64,000 nucleotides of DNA, taken from assembly GCA_937958265.1 (NCBI GenBank), contig CALGNX010000002.1:62001-126000 (forward strand), in the 5' to 3' direction. The stretch is from an uncultured Algibacter sp. (lineage in GTDB: Bacteria; Bacteroidota; Bacteroidia; Flavobacteriales; Flavobacteriaceae). The position numbers and the translations under genes are program-made. The notes beneath the pieces were generated by a model that worked only from the letters and a program-made list of their open reading frames with translations, had not been told where the DNA came from and searched no databases. Shown piece by piece: positions 54,967 to 64,000 of the stretch (position 1 is the stretch's first letter; each line of letters starts with the position of its first letter).

Positions 54967-57624
54967 TTATTTGATTATAAATTTTTTGTTGTAAGTTTTT
55001 CCCGTATTGTCGGTTACTTTAATAAAATAGACACCTGGAGAGAAGCTCTTGTTTTTAGATAAAGTAATACTATTGCTACTAGTTATCTGGGTGTGTATTG
55101 TTTTGCCCAGTACATCGGTTATTAAAATTTTAGAGCTTGTAATACCTAGTAATGAAATGTTAACAACATCAGAATTAGGGCTAGTATAAACTTTTATTGA
55201 ATTTATCTGTTGGTCTGTATTATTAGTAGAGAGGGTAATTCCGTTAGTTATATTAAAATCTATAATACCGCTACCATAGGTGGCAAAACGTGCAGTATTA
55301 GTAGCTTCTATAAACTGTACATCAGTAAAAGATAATAAAGAAGGTACGTCTGCGCCATTCATTTTAAACCATTTGTTATTTGCTACAGAAAATACCCAAG
55401 CACCATCGAAGTCACAGGCAGCAAAAATAAATTGCCCGTCTTGAGAAGCGTCCATATCTATAATTTTTTTAACATTAAGTCCATTACTATGCTTAGTGAA
55501 AGATGCTCCTCCATCATTAGAAATTAAAAATATATTTCCTTTACCTGCATAATATACAGTTGCTTCGTCTATTGGGCTAGTAGCTATAACAGCTCTGGTT
55601 TTTCTATGAGAACCTTCACTTTGCGGCCATGCTCCAGAATAAGATGATTTTTTAAACGAAGTACCACCGTTAGTAGAGTACATGAAAGGGCCAGACTTCA
55701 AACCAGCATACCATCTATTAGTATTTAATTTAGAATAACCAAAACTGTGCGCTGGCTCAGAGAAAACATAAGGATGAAGTGTTTGAACTATGTTGTTATT
55801 TACATAAGCTATTTTTTGTAACTGAGTTCCCCATGGAATATAAACGGCATCCTCATTAGGATTGGGTGAAGCTATCATACTTGTTGCAGCGAAATTTCCA
55901 TAAAAGTCCTTTTTTACAACTGTTGTATAGTTTCCTCCTCCAACTACACTAGCTCTTCCTATGGTTCCATAATAGTACCAATACCACGAAGACTCTCCTC
56001 CTTTAGCAACAGCAACCCTTAATATATCTGTATTGGCCTCTCTTAAAGTAGGTGAAATATAATCTGTATTAGTGCCGTCATCTGCAATAAAACTTTGTGA
56101 TCCTCTATCTTGGTTTGCTGTGAACACTCTATTATATTTCTCGCTAGTTGCAGCGTCATAACATAGCATACTTGGGTTACCTTTATTAATACTTTTCCAT
56201 GAGGTCCAAACATTTGGTGTTGAGGTATAGTAAGAACCGAAATCAAACCCAACAAATGTAAAGTTTCCACCGTTTTCCTTATCAAATGTTTTTAAGTGTT
56301 GTAAATCCCAAACATAATGCGTTTTAGAAGCTGATGATGGCCCAATTCTGTGCCTGTTTGTAGTCCAAGTTCGTCCATTATCCGTAGACATATTTAAGTC
56401 TAAAAAGCCTCTAAAAATAATATTTGGTTGGGTAGGGTGGATATCTAAAACATTTCTTTCGGTATTCGTACTAGATGTTTGAGTCCAAGTTGCACCCTCA
56501 TCGTTAGAATAATAAATATCTGTATTATTAAAACTTATATAAAAGTGTACTTTATTATTAACTTCTGTAGCTACTACGCTTTGTAAACCATTTAAATCAA
56601 CAGGTTGTCCCATATAAACTAAATCATTATTGTTTTCTGCCATGCGATACATAAAAACTTTATTATTACTTTTTCGTCGTGCAAAACAAAAAACGGTTTT
56701 ACTATTATGGGGTTTATTTATAATTACATCAAATTCATTAATTGTTAAATGACTTGTTGATTGTGAGGTCGTGTAACTTAAACCATTATCGTTAGATATG
56801 TATATTCTATGGAATGCCGTATTGTTTGTACCAACATATCTTCCTCCGTGAGCTACAATACGTCTTCCTGCACCTTTTTTTGTAACGACTGTTTTAAAAT
56901 TCCAGGAGTTTTGAAAAAGCGCTCCATTGGCATTTGCCCACGTGCGTCCTTCATCGTCTGAAAATTCCATTGCTCCGTTCGTTTTTTGGTGCAATAATCT
57001 AAAAGCTCCATTAGGAAGGTTAACACCGTTTAAATCATCACCGCGTAAATTTTTCTTTTGATTGCGAAGCGACCATTTTATATTTTGACTTTCATCAATT
57101 TTATACAAATGTCCGGCGTGAGAAACGACGTAAAGCTCTTCATTTACAGGGTCGTAAACAGAGCCATCTGACCGAAAACCACCTTCAGTATATTGCACAC
57201 CGTTATTGGAATTCATATCAAAATGTTTTTGGCTCCAAAAACCGGAAAGACTACTATTGGCATAACTATATTCCTTTGGATTATTGCCGCGCTCCATATT
57301 ACTTGAAGCGTTTTTTATGTATTTGGCTAGAGCTTCTTTTGAGGAAAACTTATTACCGTTTTCTTCAAGATTTTTTTGCGAAACCTTATAATTTTTAAGC
57401 GCTTCGCCTTTAAGATTATTAGGTTTAAATTCTAGTTCTTTAGGAAATGAAGTTTCGTCCATAGCCCTTTCGTATGCTATTTCTTCCTCACTTTCTTCTT
57501 CAAAACCTTCTTCATGCATTTCGCTATTACTTTCAATAGCTATAACATCTTGTCTAGTAGAAAAGAATAAAGCAAGGGATGTTAAGGTTAAAAAAACAAT
57601 ACCCGTAAAAATAATTTTTTTCAT
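54967..57624 (-). CDS. T9SS type A secreted protein with BNR/sortilin-like beta-propeller repeats
   Basis: An 885-residue secreted protein with an N-terminal hydrophobic signal (KKIIFTGIVFLTLTSLALFF) and then a very acidic stretch (MHEEGFEEESEEEIAYERAM). The body from about 130 to 800 contains repeated Asp-box-like BNR units (FSDDEGRTWANANGA, YYSNDEGATWTQTSS, NMSTDNGRTWTTNR, MYSTNGGTSFKKSSYSG, LISNDGGASFTKHSNGL), as in sortilin/glycosidase-type beta-propellers. The last ~75 residues are a T9SS type A sorting domain (VYTSPNSDVVNISLLGI, then LITDVLGKTI, SPGVYFIKVTDNTGK, YNKKFIIK). Enzymatic activity is not evident. No partner gene is adjacent; a terminator lies at its 3' end. Confidence 0.88.
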   Translation of the reverse strand: MKKIIFTGIVFLTLTSLALFFSTRQDVIAIESNSEMHEEGFEEESEEEIAYERAMDETSFPKELEFKPNNLKGEALKNYKVSQKNLEENGNKFSSKEALAKYIKNASSNMERGNNPKEYSYANSSLSGFWSQKHFDMNSNNGVQYTEGGFRSDGSVYDPVNEELYVVSHAGHLYKIDESQNIKWSLRNQKKNLRGDDLNGVNLPNGAFRLLHQKTNGAMEFSDDEGRTWANANGALFQNSWNFKTVVTKKGAGRRIVAHGGRYVGTNNTAFHRIYISNDNGLSYTTSQSTSHLTINEFDVIINKPHNSKTVFCFARRKSNNKVFMYRMAENNNDLVYMGQPVDLNGLQSVVATEVNNKVHFYISFNNTDIYYSNDEGATWTQTSSTNTERNVLDIHPTQPNIIFRGFLDLNMSTDNGRTWTTNRHRIGPSSASKTHYVWDLQHLKTFDKENGGNFTFVGFDFGSYYTSTPNVWTSWKSINKGNPSMLCYDAATSEKYNRVFTANQDRGSQSFIADDGTNTDYISPTLREANTDILRVAVAKGGESSWYWYYYGTIGRASVVGGGNYTTVVKKDFYGNFAATSMIASPNPNEDAVYIPWGTQLQKIAYVNNNIVQTLHPYVFSEPAHSFGYSKLNTNRWYAGLKSGPFMYSTNGGTSFKKSSYSGAWPQSEGSHRKTRAVIATSPIDEATVYYAGKGNIFLISNDGGASFTKHSNGLNVKKIIDMDASQDGQFIFAACDFDGAWVFSVANNKWFKMNGADVPSLLSFTDVQFIEATNTARFATYGSGIIDFNITNGITLSTNNTDQQINSIKVYTSPNSDVVNISLLGITSSKILITDVLGKTIHTQITSSNSITLSKNKSFSPGVYFIKVTDNTGKTYNKKFIIK

Positions 57625-57713
57625 ATTTCTGTATTTTGTGGTTATAGAGTTATAATCGTATTGATAATATGCCTACAAAATACTTTTAATTAAGCTAAAA
57701 AAATATTAATAAA

Positions 57714-59366
57714 TTATGAGCTTTTATCTACTGTGTTTATATAAAACCTATTATCAATCAGTAAGTTAGGTGTTTTTTTAGTGTTTTCCAAATTTTTCCA
57801 TTGCTCATTTGGGAATAACCAAATATTTTCGCCATTTAAATTTATTTTTAATGGCATATTAAACCCTTTTACAACGTTAGTATATCTATATTCTAGGGTA
57901 GTCTTATTAATTTTATATTCAAGTGTTGGGATTTTTGTGGTTCTAAGGTATTGCTCAAAAAATATGGTTAAATCAATCTCTGTTTCTTGGTTTAAAAAGT
58001 TTTCAATTTGTTTTGTAGTAACGGTTTTATGGTAATATACGACATTCATTTTGCGTAAAATTTTGCGCCATTTTTCATCATTTTTAATAAGCTGTCTTAG
58101 TGTGTGTAACATATTTGCGCCTTTGTAATACATATCTGAGGATCCTTCTTTATTTACGTTATAAAAACCTATTAAAGGTCTATCATTCAGAATGTTTTTT
58201 CGCGTACCTATTACATATTCAGAGGCTGCATTTTCGCCATAGTAATAATCCAAATATAAACTTTCGGAATAGGCTGTGAAGGCTTCATGAATCCACATGT
58301 CTGCTGCATCTTTATTTGTAATGTTATTAGCGAACCATTCATGCCCAGACTCATGAATAATTATAAAATCGAATTTTAACCCCCATCCGGTACCCGACAA
58401 ATCACTTCCCAAATAACCATTTTTAAAACCATTTCCGTAAGTCACAGAGCTTTGGTGCTCCATACCCAAGTAAGGAACCTCAACTAATTTAAAACCATCC
58501 TTGTAGAAGGGGTATTGACCAAACCAATGCTCAAAAGCTTTCATCATCATTGGGGCCTGTTTAAATTGTACTTTGGCTTTATCAAGGTTGTATCTTAATA
58601 CATAATAATCCATATCTAGATTTCCACCTTGGCCATCATAAACCTCAGAGAAATTAACATAATCGCCAATATTAATATTTACCCCATAGTTGTTTATTGG
58701 GTTTTTTACAACCCAGTGATATGTTTTGGTATCTCCAATACGCTCAATTAATCGTAATTTACCATTGGATACATTTATGAGTTTACTAGGTACATTAACA
58801 CTTATTTTCATGCTATCTACCTCATCATACATATGGTCTTTACACGGCCACCATACACTTGCACCAAGACCTTGGCATGAAGATGCAATAAAATGATTGT
58901 TATTTTTGTCTTTTTTCCAGGAGATGCCGCCATCCCAAGGTGCTTTTACGGCTTCTTTTGGGTAGCCCTCGTAATATACTTCGACTGTATTTGAAGTTTT
59001 TATATTTTGTTTATTAGCTAATGTTATAAAATGTGCATTACCGTCGTGCTTAATATTTAATTCTTTTCCATTTTGTATTGCTTTTAATAATTTCATGGGC
59101 GACTGTAAATCAATTTGCATTACAGAGTCCTGTTTTAAAACGTTATATTGAATGGTGTTTTTCCCTGAAATAAACTTGGTTTCCGGATCCACCTTTATAT
59201 CTAAATGGTAATATGTTAAATCCCACCACTCGCGTTCGGGGGTAATACTACCTCTTAGGGTGTCTTGTCTTGTGAAATTTTGTTTATCGTTAAGAAGGTT
59301 TTGTGAAAACGATTGTAATGATAAACAGCTAATTAATAGGTAAATAGTTGTTCTAATATGTTTCAT
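57714..59366 (-). CDS. M1 family metallopeptidase
   Basis: A 550-residue secreted zinc peptidase with a signal peptide (MKHIRTTIYLLISCLSLQSFSQ). It has the N-terminal M1 beta domain (WWDLTYYHLDIKVDPETKFI), the substrate motif as YLGMEHQSSVTYGNG (GMEH instead of GMEN), the zinc site IIIHESGHEWFANNITNKDA (about 341-360) and the third ligand in WIHEAFTAYSESLYLDYYYG. A Tyr in SSDMYYKGANMLHTLRQLI fits the catalytic Tyr. It is shorter than ERAP-like enzymes, without the HEAT domain. It begins 12 bases after the M28 gene, so the two form an operon for protein or peptide breakdown. Confidence 0.93.
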   Translation of the reverse strand: MKHIRTTIYLLISCLSLQSFSQNLLNDKQNFTRQDTLRGSITPEREWWDLTYYHLDIKVDPETKFISGKNTIQYNVLKQDSVMQIDLQSPMKLLKAIQNGKELNIKHDGNAHFITLANKQNIKTSNTVEVYYEGYPKEAVKAPWDGGISWKKDKNNNHFIASSCQGLGASVWWPCKDHMYDEVDSMKISVNVPSKLINVSNGKLRLIERIGDTKTYHWVVKNPINNYGVNINIGDYVNFSEVYDGQGGNLDMDYYVLRYNLDKAKVQFKQAPMMMKAFEHWFGQYPFYKDGFKLVEVPYLGMEHQSSVTYGNGFKNGYLGSDLSGTGWGLKFDFIIIHESGHEWFANNITNKDAADMWIHEAFTAYSESLYLDYYYGENAASEYVIGTRKNILNDRPLIGFYNVNKEGSSDMYYKGANMLHTLRQLIKNDEKWRKILRKMNVVYYHKTVTTKQIENFLNQETEIDLTIFFEQYLRTTKIPTLEYKINKTTLEYRYTNVVKGFNMPLKINLNGENIWLFPNEQWKNLENTKKTPNLLIDNRFYINTVDKSS

Positions 59367-59378
59367 TTAAAGATTATT

Positions 59379-60710
59379 TTATCGCATGATTTGATTAGGG
59401 AAAACTACGGCACTTTCAAAACCATTTTTGCTAATGGATGCTATACCAAAAAAAGAATTATCAATAACAATTCCATTTAACGTGAATTCTGAAACATTAC
59501 CAACAACTCTAGAGTGATCCCAAGTAGGGGAGGTTGTATCGCGCCAGTATATTTTGTAGCCTATGGCACCATTTACTTTATTCCATTTAAGTTTTACGGC
59601 GGGTTCAACAATACCTCCAATAGCAACATTTTTAGGCCCTGGAGGTGCCCAAGCTAAGCTGGCTAGGTTTATGGCGTTAACTGCCGTGAGTTTTTTGGCA
59701 TATTCAAAATTAACATGTTCAATAACATCGCCATATTTTATACCGTTTTCTTCTCTAATATCTTGATGTTGTTGTGTGTAGTTTTCATGAGCTTCCATAA
59801 TACGTATTCCGGCAAAACCTAAATCGTTAAAAGGCCTATGGTGTCCACCTCTTCCAAAACGGTCTAATCTGTAAACCATCATAGGATTCATTTCTGGCAT
59901 ATATGCTTTTGTGGTTTTATAAATATATCTTGCTAATTGTCTTGATATTCCATCTACTTCGCCTCCATAAAAGCGTCTTTTTTTGCGGTCTTGTTCAATT
60001 TCATTAGCTGGTACACCTTCAGAAAAAATTCTAAAAGTTCTATTATCAATAACACCATCAACCCCTTTAATATTACCAATCATATCATTATTAAAAACTC
60101 CAATAATATTCCAGTTTTTCTTTTTAGCAAAAGCAGCTAAACCCGCACCACCAAATAAGCCTTGTTCTTCCCCAGATAATCCTACATAAATAATACTGTT
60201 TTCGAAGCTATATTTTGATAGTACACGTGCTGCTTCGAGGGTGCCTGCCATTCCTGAAGCATTATCGTTAGCTCCTGGTGCATCTGTTGTAAAATCCATA
60301 GTATCACTAGCTCGGGAATCAATATCGCCACTCATTATAACATAACGGTTAGGGTATTTTGTTCCTTTCTGTATAGCCACAACATTAACAACCCATGCAT
60401 CATGTGGTACACGGTTATTTTCTTTTTTCGCTACAAAATCCTTTTGGTAAAATACCTCTAAGCAATTATCACAGTTTCGAGAAATACTTTTAAATTCAGA
60501 TTTTATCCAACGTCTTGCAGCACCAATACCACGTGTGGATGAAATGGTATCGCTAAATGTATTTCTTGTACCAAAATTAACTAGTGTTTGAATATCTTTT
60601 TCAATTCTCTGAGCTGAAACCTCTGAAATAATATCATAAAGTTTGGTATTATTTTGTGCGACTACTATTTGTATTAAAAGACAAAAGATTAAAATGAGTG
60701 TTTTATGCAT
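59379..60710 (-). CDS. M28-family peptidase with C-terminal fibronectin III domain
   Basis: A 443-residue secreted protein with a signal peptide (MHKTLILIFCLLIQIVVAQ). The M28 core has APGANDNASGMAGTLEAARV (bridging Asp), GLSGEEQGLFGGAGLAA (catalytic and ligand Glu), VFNNDMIGNIKG (Asp) and GRGGHHRPFNDLGFAGIRI (His). The position of the first His ligand reads VIMSGDIDSRASD, so His is replaced by Asp. The last ~90 residues form a fibronectin type III-like domain (VKLKWNKVNGAIGYKIYWRD). It is the first gene of the M28-M1 operon. Activity is likely but the altered ligand leaves some doubt. Confidence 0.88.
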   Translation of the reverse strand: MHKTLILIFCLLIQIVVAQNNTKLYDIISEVSAQRIEKDIQTLVNFGTRNTFSDTISSTRGIGAARRWIKSEFKSISRNCDNCLEVFYQKDFVAKKENNRVPHDAWVVNVVAIQKGTKYPNRYVIMSGDIDSRASDTMDFTTDAPGANDNASGMAGTLEAARVLSKYSFENSIIYVGLSGEEQGLFGGAGLAAFAKKKNWNIIGVFNNDMIGNIKGVDGVIDNRTFRIFSEGVPANEIEQDRKKRRFYGGEVDGISRQLARYIYKTTKAYMPEMNPMMVYRLDRFGRGGHHRPFNDLGFAGIRIMEAHENYTQQHQDIREENGIKYGDVIEHVNFEYAKKLTAVNAINLASLAWAPPGPKNVAIGGIVEPAVKLKWNKVNGAIGYKIYWRDTTSPTWDHSRVVGNVSEFTLNGIVIDNSFFGIASISKNGFESAVVFPNQIMR

Positions 60711-60741
60711 ATTAAAAAATTTTATTTAAAAATACTGAAAT

Positions 60742-60778
60742 AAAAAACGCCTCGAAAATTAATGCGAGGCGTTTTTTT
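60742..60778 (-). terminator. terminator after the acyl-CoA dehydrogenase gene
   Basis: CGCCTCG (60748-60754) and CGAGGCG (60765-60771) form a GC-rich 7-bp stem with a 10-base loop, extended by an A run pairing with a T run on either side. It stops the beta-oxidation transcript about 40 bases past the stop codon and could also work in the other direction. Confidence 0.8.
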
Positions 60779-60816
60779 AGTAATTATTTTTTTTACTTAA
60801 TAATTTCAGTTTTGTA

Positions 60817-62616
60817 TTAAAAGCAATATTTATTTTCTTTTTTTACTTTTTCTGCTATTTCATTTCGCAAATCAACAATATCCGGGAAGTTTGTATATTT
60901 AGTAAAACGCTTAAGTCCCATTAACATCATTCTCTGTTCGTCTCCTTCAGCAAACGAAATAATACTTTCTTTTCCTTTTCCTTCAACAATACTTACCGCA
61001 TTATATAAGTATAATTTAGACATGGCAATTTGTACGGCTTGTTCTTTTTCGCTAGTACGTTTTGCGTTTTTTTCAGTTCTAAGGATAGTGGATTCTGCCA
61101 TATAAATTTCAATTAAAATATCTGAAGCAGCAATTAATAATTGTTGATGTTGGTCTAATTCAGTACCATATTTTTGTACTGCAGCTCCTGCAACCATTAA
61201 GAATACTTTTTTAAGTCTACCAATAATAGCTTTTTCTTCTGAAAACAACTCTGAATAATCGGGTGTTTCAAATGAAGGAATCCCCATTAGTTCGTTTGCT
61301 ACTTCTGTTGCAGGCCCTAATAAATCTACATGACCTTTCATGGCCTTTTTAACAAGCATACCTACAGATAACATGCGATTAATTTCGTTGGTACCTTCAT
61401 ATATTCTAGCAATACGAGCATCTCTCCAAGCAGATTCCATTGGCGTTTCTTCCGAAAATCCCATGCCACCAAAAATCTGAATACCTTCATCAGCACAGTT
61501 TTGTACATCTTCCGATACTGCAACTTTTAGTATAGAACATTCAATAGCATACTCCTCAACACCTTTAAGTTCTGCTTCTTGGTGCGTATTGCCTGCTGCG
61601 TGACGAAGTGCAATACGATCTTCAATATTTTTTGAAGCCCTGTAAGTTGCAGATTCACCAGCGTAAGCATTAGTAGCCATTTCTGCTAATTTCATTTTAA
61701 TAGCTCCAAAATCTGCAATGGGAGTTTTAAATTGTTTACGCTCCATAGCATATTTAACACCATAGTTTAGAATTCTACGTTGCGAATCCAAACAAGCTGC
61801 AGCTAGTTTAATACGACCAACATTAAGTGCATTCATAGCAATTTTAAAACCTTCGCCACGCCCAGCTAGCATATTTTCTATTGGTACAACAGTGTCGTTA
61901 AAAAATACTTGTCGGGTAGATGAAGCACGAATACCTAATTTATGCTCTTCTTCGCCCATGGTAATGCCATTTTTAGCATCATTTTCGACAATAAAACCTG
62001 TTATATTTTTATCATCTTCAATTCGGGCAAAAACGATCATAACGCTACAAAAGCCAGCGTTTGAAATCCACATTTTTTGACCATTAATTTTGTATGATTT
62101 GCCATCTTCCGATAATTCAGCAGTTGTTTTTCCTGAATTAGCATCAGAACCTGCTCCCGGTTCGGTTAAACAGTAGGCTCCAAACCATTCGCCTGTTGCT
62201 AATTTGGGTACATATTTTTGTTTTTGCGCTTCTGTACCGTATAAAGTTATTGGCATAGTACCAATACCTGTGTGAGCTCCAAATGCCGTGCTAAAAGATC
62301 CTGTACCACTAGAAATATAGTCGCATGTTAAAACTGTTGATACAAAACCCATAGCCAAACCACCATAAGCTTCAGGTACGGCAACACCTAAAAAGCCTAG
62401 TTCGCCAGCTTTGCGCATAACGCTTTCTGTTAACGCATAATCTTTAGCTTCAAAACGAGCTCGATGTGCAATAATTTCACGATCGTTAAATTCTGAAACT
62501 GCCTCTTTCATCATACGCTGCTCTTCTGAAAAATCTTCAGGAGTAAATATATCTTCACATTTTGTTTCCTTCACCAGAAACTGTCCGCCTCTTAATAATT
62601 CTTTTTCGTCTGCCAT
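60817..62616 (-). CDS. acyl-CoA dehydrogenase (long form)
   Basis: A 599-residue FAD-dependent acyl-CoA dehydrogenase, first step of fatty-acid beta-oxidation. Hallmarks: LGFLGVAVPEAYGGLAMGFV, the FAD/substrate segment YCLTEPGAGSDANSGKTTAE and KMWISNAGF, RKQFKTPIADFGAIKMKLAE, QIFGGMGFSEETPMESAWRD and the catalytic-Glu region RIARIYEGTNEINRMLSVGM. The extra ~170 C-terminal residues resemble the VLCAD/ACAD9-like long family, suggesting long-chain substrates. It follows the thiolase gene after 228 bases on the same strand, and a strong terminator ends the unit. Confidence 0.93.
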   Translation of the reverse strand: MADEKELLRGGQFLVKETKCEDIFTPEDFSEEQRMMKEAVSEFNDREIIAHRARFEAKDYALTESVMRKAGELGFLGVAVPEAYGGLAMGFVSTVLTCDYISSGTGSFSTAFGAHTGIGTMPITLYGTEAQKQKYVPKLATGEWFGAYCLTEPGAGSDANSGKTTAELSEDGKSYKINGQKMWISNAGFCSVMIVFARIEDDKNITGFIVENDAKNGITMGEEEHKLGIRASSTRQVFFNDTVVPIENMLAGRGEGFKIAMNALNVGRIKLAAACLDSQRRILNYGVKYAMERKQFKTPIADFGAIKMKLAEMATNAYAGESATYRASKNIEDRIALRHAAGNTHQEAELKGVEEYAIECSILKVAVSEDVQNCADEGIQIFGGMGFSEETPMESAWRDARIARIYEGTNEINRMLSVGMLVKKAMKGHVDLLGPATEVANELMGIPSFETPDYSELFSEEKAIIGRLKKVFLMVAGAAVQKYGTELDQHQQLLIAASDILIEIYMAESTILRTEKNAKRTSEKEQAVQIAMSKLYLYNAVSIVEGKGKESIISFAEGDEQRMMLMGLKRFTKYTNFPDIVDLRNEIAEKVKKENKYCF

Positions 62617-62844
62617 ATTTTGTAGATTTTAACGATTAAGCCTTAAATCGGTTTACGTTAACATTTAAAGCTTAAATTATGTTTTGTATAGTTATTGTAT
62701 TTTAATTGTTCTAGTCTTGGTTGTATATTATTTTCTTTTTTTACTAAGTAGCTAGAGATTGTTTATGTAATTTATTGAGTGTTGTTCATTTAACATGTTT
62801 ACAGCAATAAATATTTTAATTCTACATAAGTATTATCTAGTTTC

Positions 62845-64000
62845 TTAATTAAGAAATTCAAATACACCGCATGCACCTTGACCTGTACCTACGCACATAG
62901 TAACGGCACCATATTTACCTTGCATGTTTTGTTTACGCATTTCATCAAACAATTGTACTGATAGTTTTGCACCTGTACAACCTAAAGGATGCCCTAATGC
63001 AATGGCACCACCATTTACATTTATTATATCTGGGTTTAAATTTAGTTCTTGAATTACAGCTAAGGATTGTGATGCAAATGCTTCATTCAATTCAATTAAC
63101 GATAAATCATTTTGTTTTAACCCTGCTTGTTTAAGTGCTTTTGGGATGGCTTTTACGGGGCCAATACCCATAATGCGAGGTTCTACGCCTGCAGCTGCAT
63201 AATTAACCATTCTTGCAATAGGCTCAAGGTTTAGTTCTTTAACCATGGCTTCGCTCATGACCATTACAAAAGCTGCACCGTCGCTCATTTGAGATGAGTT
63301 TCCTGCAGTTACACTTCCACCTGCTGCAAAAACGGCACGTAATTTTGCTAAAACTTCTTTACTTGTTCCAGCACGAGGACCTTCATCTTTTGTAACGGTA
63401 TACTTTTTTGTAGCTTTTTTTCCGTTAACATCAATATAGGTTTGTTCTACATCTATAGGAACAATTTGTTCTTGAAAGCGATTTTCTGCCTGTGCTTTTA
63501 AAGCTTTCATATGCGAGTTAAAAGCAAACTCATCTTGATCCTCACGAGATATTTTAAATTGTTTTGCTACAGCTTCAGCGGTATTTCCCATACCCCAATA
63601 ATAGTCTTCATGTCCCGCTTTAACAATAGCGTCGTAATTTAATTCGGGTTTAAACCCCGTCATAGGAACGCTACTCATACTTTCGGCACCACCTGCGATA
63701 ATACAATCTGCCATGCCTGCTTGTATTTTTGCCGTTGCCATACCTATAGTTTCTACACCAGAAGAGCAAAAACGGTTTACAGTAACGCCAGGAACATCAA
63801 CTACGTCTAGTCCCATTAAGGATATTAAACGTGCCATATTTAAACCCTGTGCACCTTCTGGCATAGCGTTACCAACAATAACATCATCAATACGTTTCGG
63901 ATCTAAACCTGGTAGTTCCTTCATCATGTGTTTGATGGTTTCTGCTGCTAATTCATCTGTTCTTTTAAAGCGGAAAACACCCTTTGGTGCTTTACCAACT
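62845..64000 (-). CDS. acetyl-CoA acyltransferase (3-ketoacyl-CoA thiolase), 5' end outside window
   Basis: Thiolase catalysing the last step of fatty-acid beta-oxidation. The reading frame is open to the window edge: upstream of the internal Met at 63927 it continues as VGKAPKGVFRFKRTDELAAE, so only about a dozen residues are missing. Active-site motifs are VNRFCSSGVETIGMA (nucleophile Cys), ELNEAFASQSLAVIQEL, GGAIALGHPLGCTGAKL (His) and MCVGTGQGACGVFEFLN (second Cys). It lies upstream of the acyl-CoA dehydrogenase; a 3-hydroxyacyl-CoA dehydrogenase/hydratase gene would be expected beyond the window. Biosynthetic acetoacetyl-CoA thiolase is less likely given the context. Confidence 0.93.
   Translation of the reverse strand, partial: VGKAPKGVFRFKRTDELAAETIKHMMKELPGLDPKRIDDVIVGNAMPEGAQGLNMARLISLMGLDVVDVPGVTVNRFCSSGVETIGMATAKIQAGMADCIIAGGAESMSSVPMTGFKPELNYDAIVKAGHEDYYWGMGNTAEAVAKQFKISREDQDEFAFNSHMKALKAQAENRFQEQIVPIDVEQTYIDVNGKKATKKYTVTKDEGPRAGTSKEVLAKLRAVFAAGGSVTAGNSSQMSDGAAFVMVMSEAMVKELNLEPIARMVNYAAAGVEPRIMGIGPVKAIPKALKQAGLKQNDLSLIELNEAFASQSLAVIQELNLNPDIINVNGGAIALGHPLGCTGAKLSVQLFDEMRKQNMQGKYGAVTMCVGTGQGACGVFEFLN

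Noticed and set aside
1-64000. tRNA, rRNA or CRISPR arrays
   Set aside because: No T-loop-like GGTTCGAATCC blocks in intergenic DNA, no rRNA-like stretches and no regularly spaced direct repeats were found by eye.

Overview
The window comes from an AT-rich chromosome of a marine-type member of the Bacteroidetes, most likely family Flavobacteriaceae. Three things point there. Proteins carry both kinds of type IX secretion (T9SS) C-terminal sorting domain, and one sits beside a PorP/SprF partner. Start regions lack Shine-Dalgarno sequences but often carry the Bacteroidetes -7 box TAnnTTTG. The housekeeping genes (fused E1 dehydrogenase, FMN-binding glutamate synthase, MiaE, AcpH) are of Bacteroidetes type. 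I see no rRNA, tRNA, CRISPR array, prophage or intact insertion sequence. Most of the window is ordinary chromosome with small accessory patches.

Layout. 1-8.3 kb (mostly minus strand): truncated fused 2-oxoacid dehydrogenase E1, an M1-peptidase-like protein fused to an outer-membrane barrel, a LOG-family hydrolase and uvrA. 8.5-15.6 kb: two uncharacterised proteins, a GC-rich possible structured RNA, acpH divergent from glmM, a dicarboxylate/amino-acid:cation symporter, and a rhodanese with a TerB-like tail. 16-21 kb: a 1352-residue T9SS type B surface protein translationally coupled to a PorP/SprF protein. 21-29 kb (minus): DCC oxidoreductase, MutS2 without Smr domain, MiaE, a DUF5060-type glycoside-hydrolase-like lipoprotein and RecG. 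29-37 kb: a PHP-ACT-ACT protein, an M1 aminopeptidase, a PorP/SprF-like gene remnant, a patatin, a small membrane protein, a frameshifted lipoprotein gene and an FMN-binding glutamate synthase. 37.5-41.3 kb: uvrD/pcrA overlapping the Sua5/YrdC gene, then a CIA30 protein. 41.4-46.7 kb: a tetR-ABC-HlyD-TolC export operon with a striking palindromic control region. 46.9-49.6 kb: a VWA protein and a MoxR/chelatase-type AAA+ ATPase, followed by two hairpins.

50.1-54.6 kb is the most interesting block. It holds a protein joining a sucrose-phosphate-phosphatase-like HAD domain to a six-hairpin glycosidase domain, a sucrose/mannosylfructose-phosphate-synthase-like GT4 glycosyltransferase, and a PfkB fructokinase. 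Together they suggest an intracellular fructose-containing disaccharide cycle. The fructokinase has a candidate promoter whose spacer contains a (CTAAA)4 repeat.

55-64 kb (minus): a T9SS type A beta-propeller-like protein, an M28-M1 peptidase pair, and fatty-acid beta-oxidation genes (acyl-CoA dehydrogenase and a thiolase cut by the window edge).
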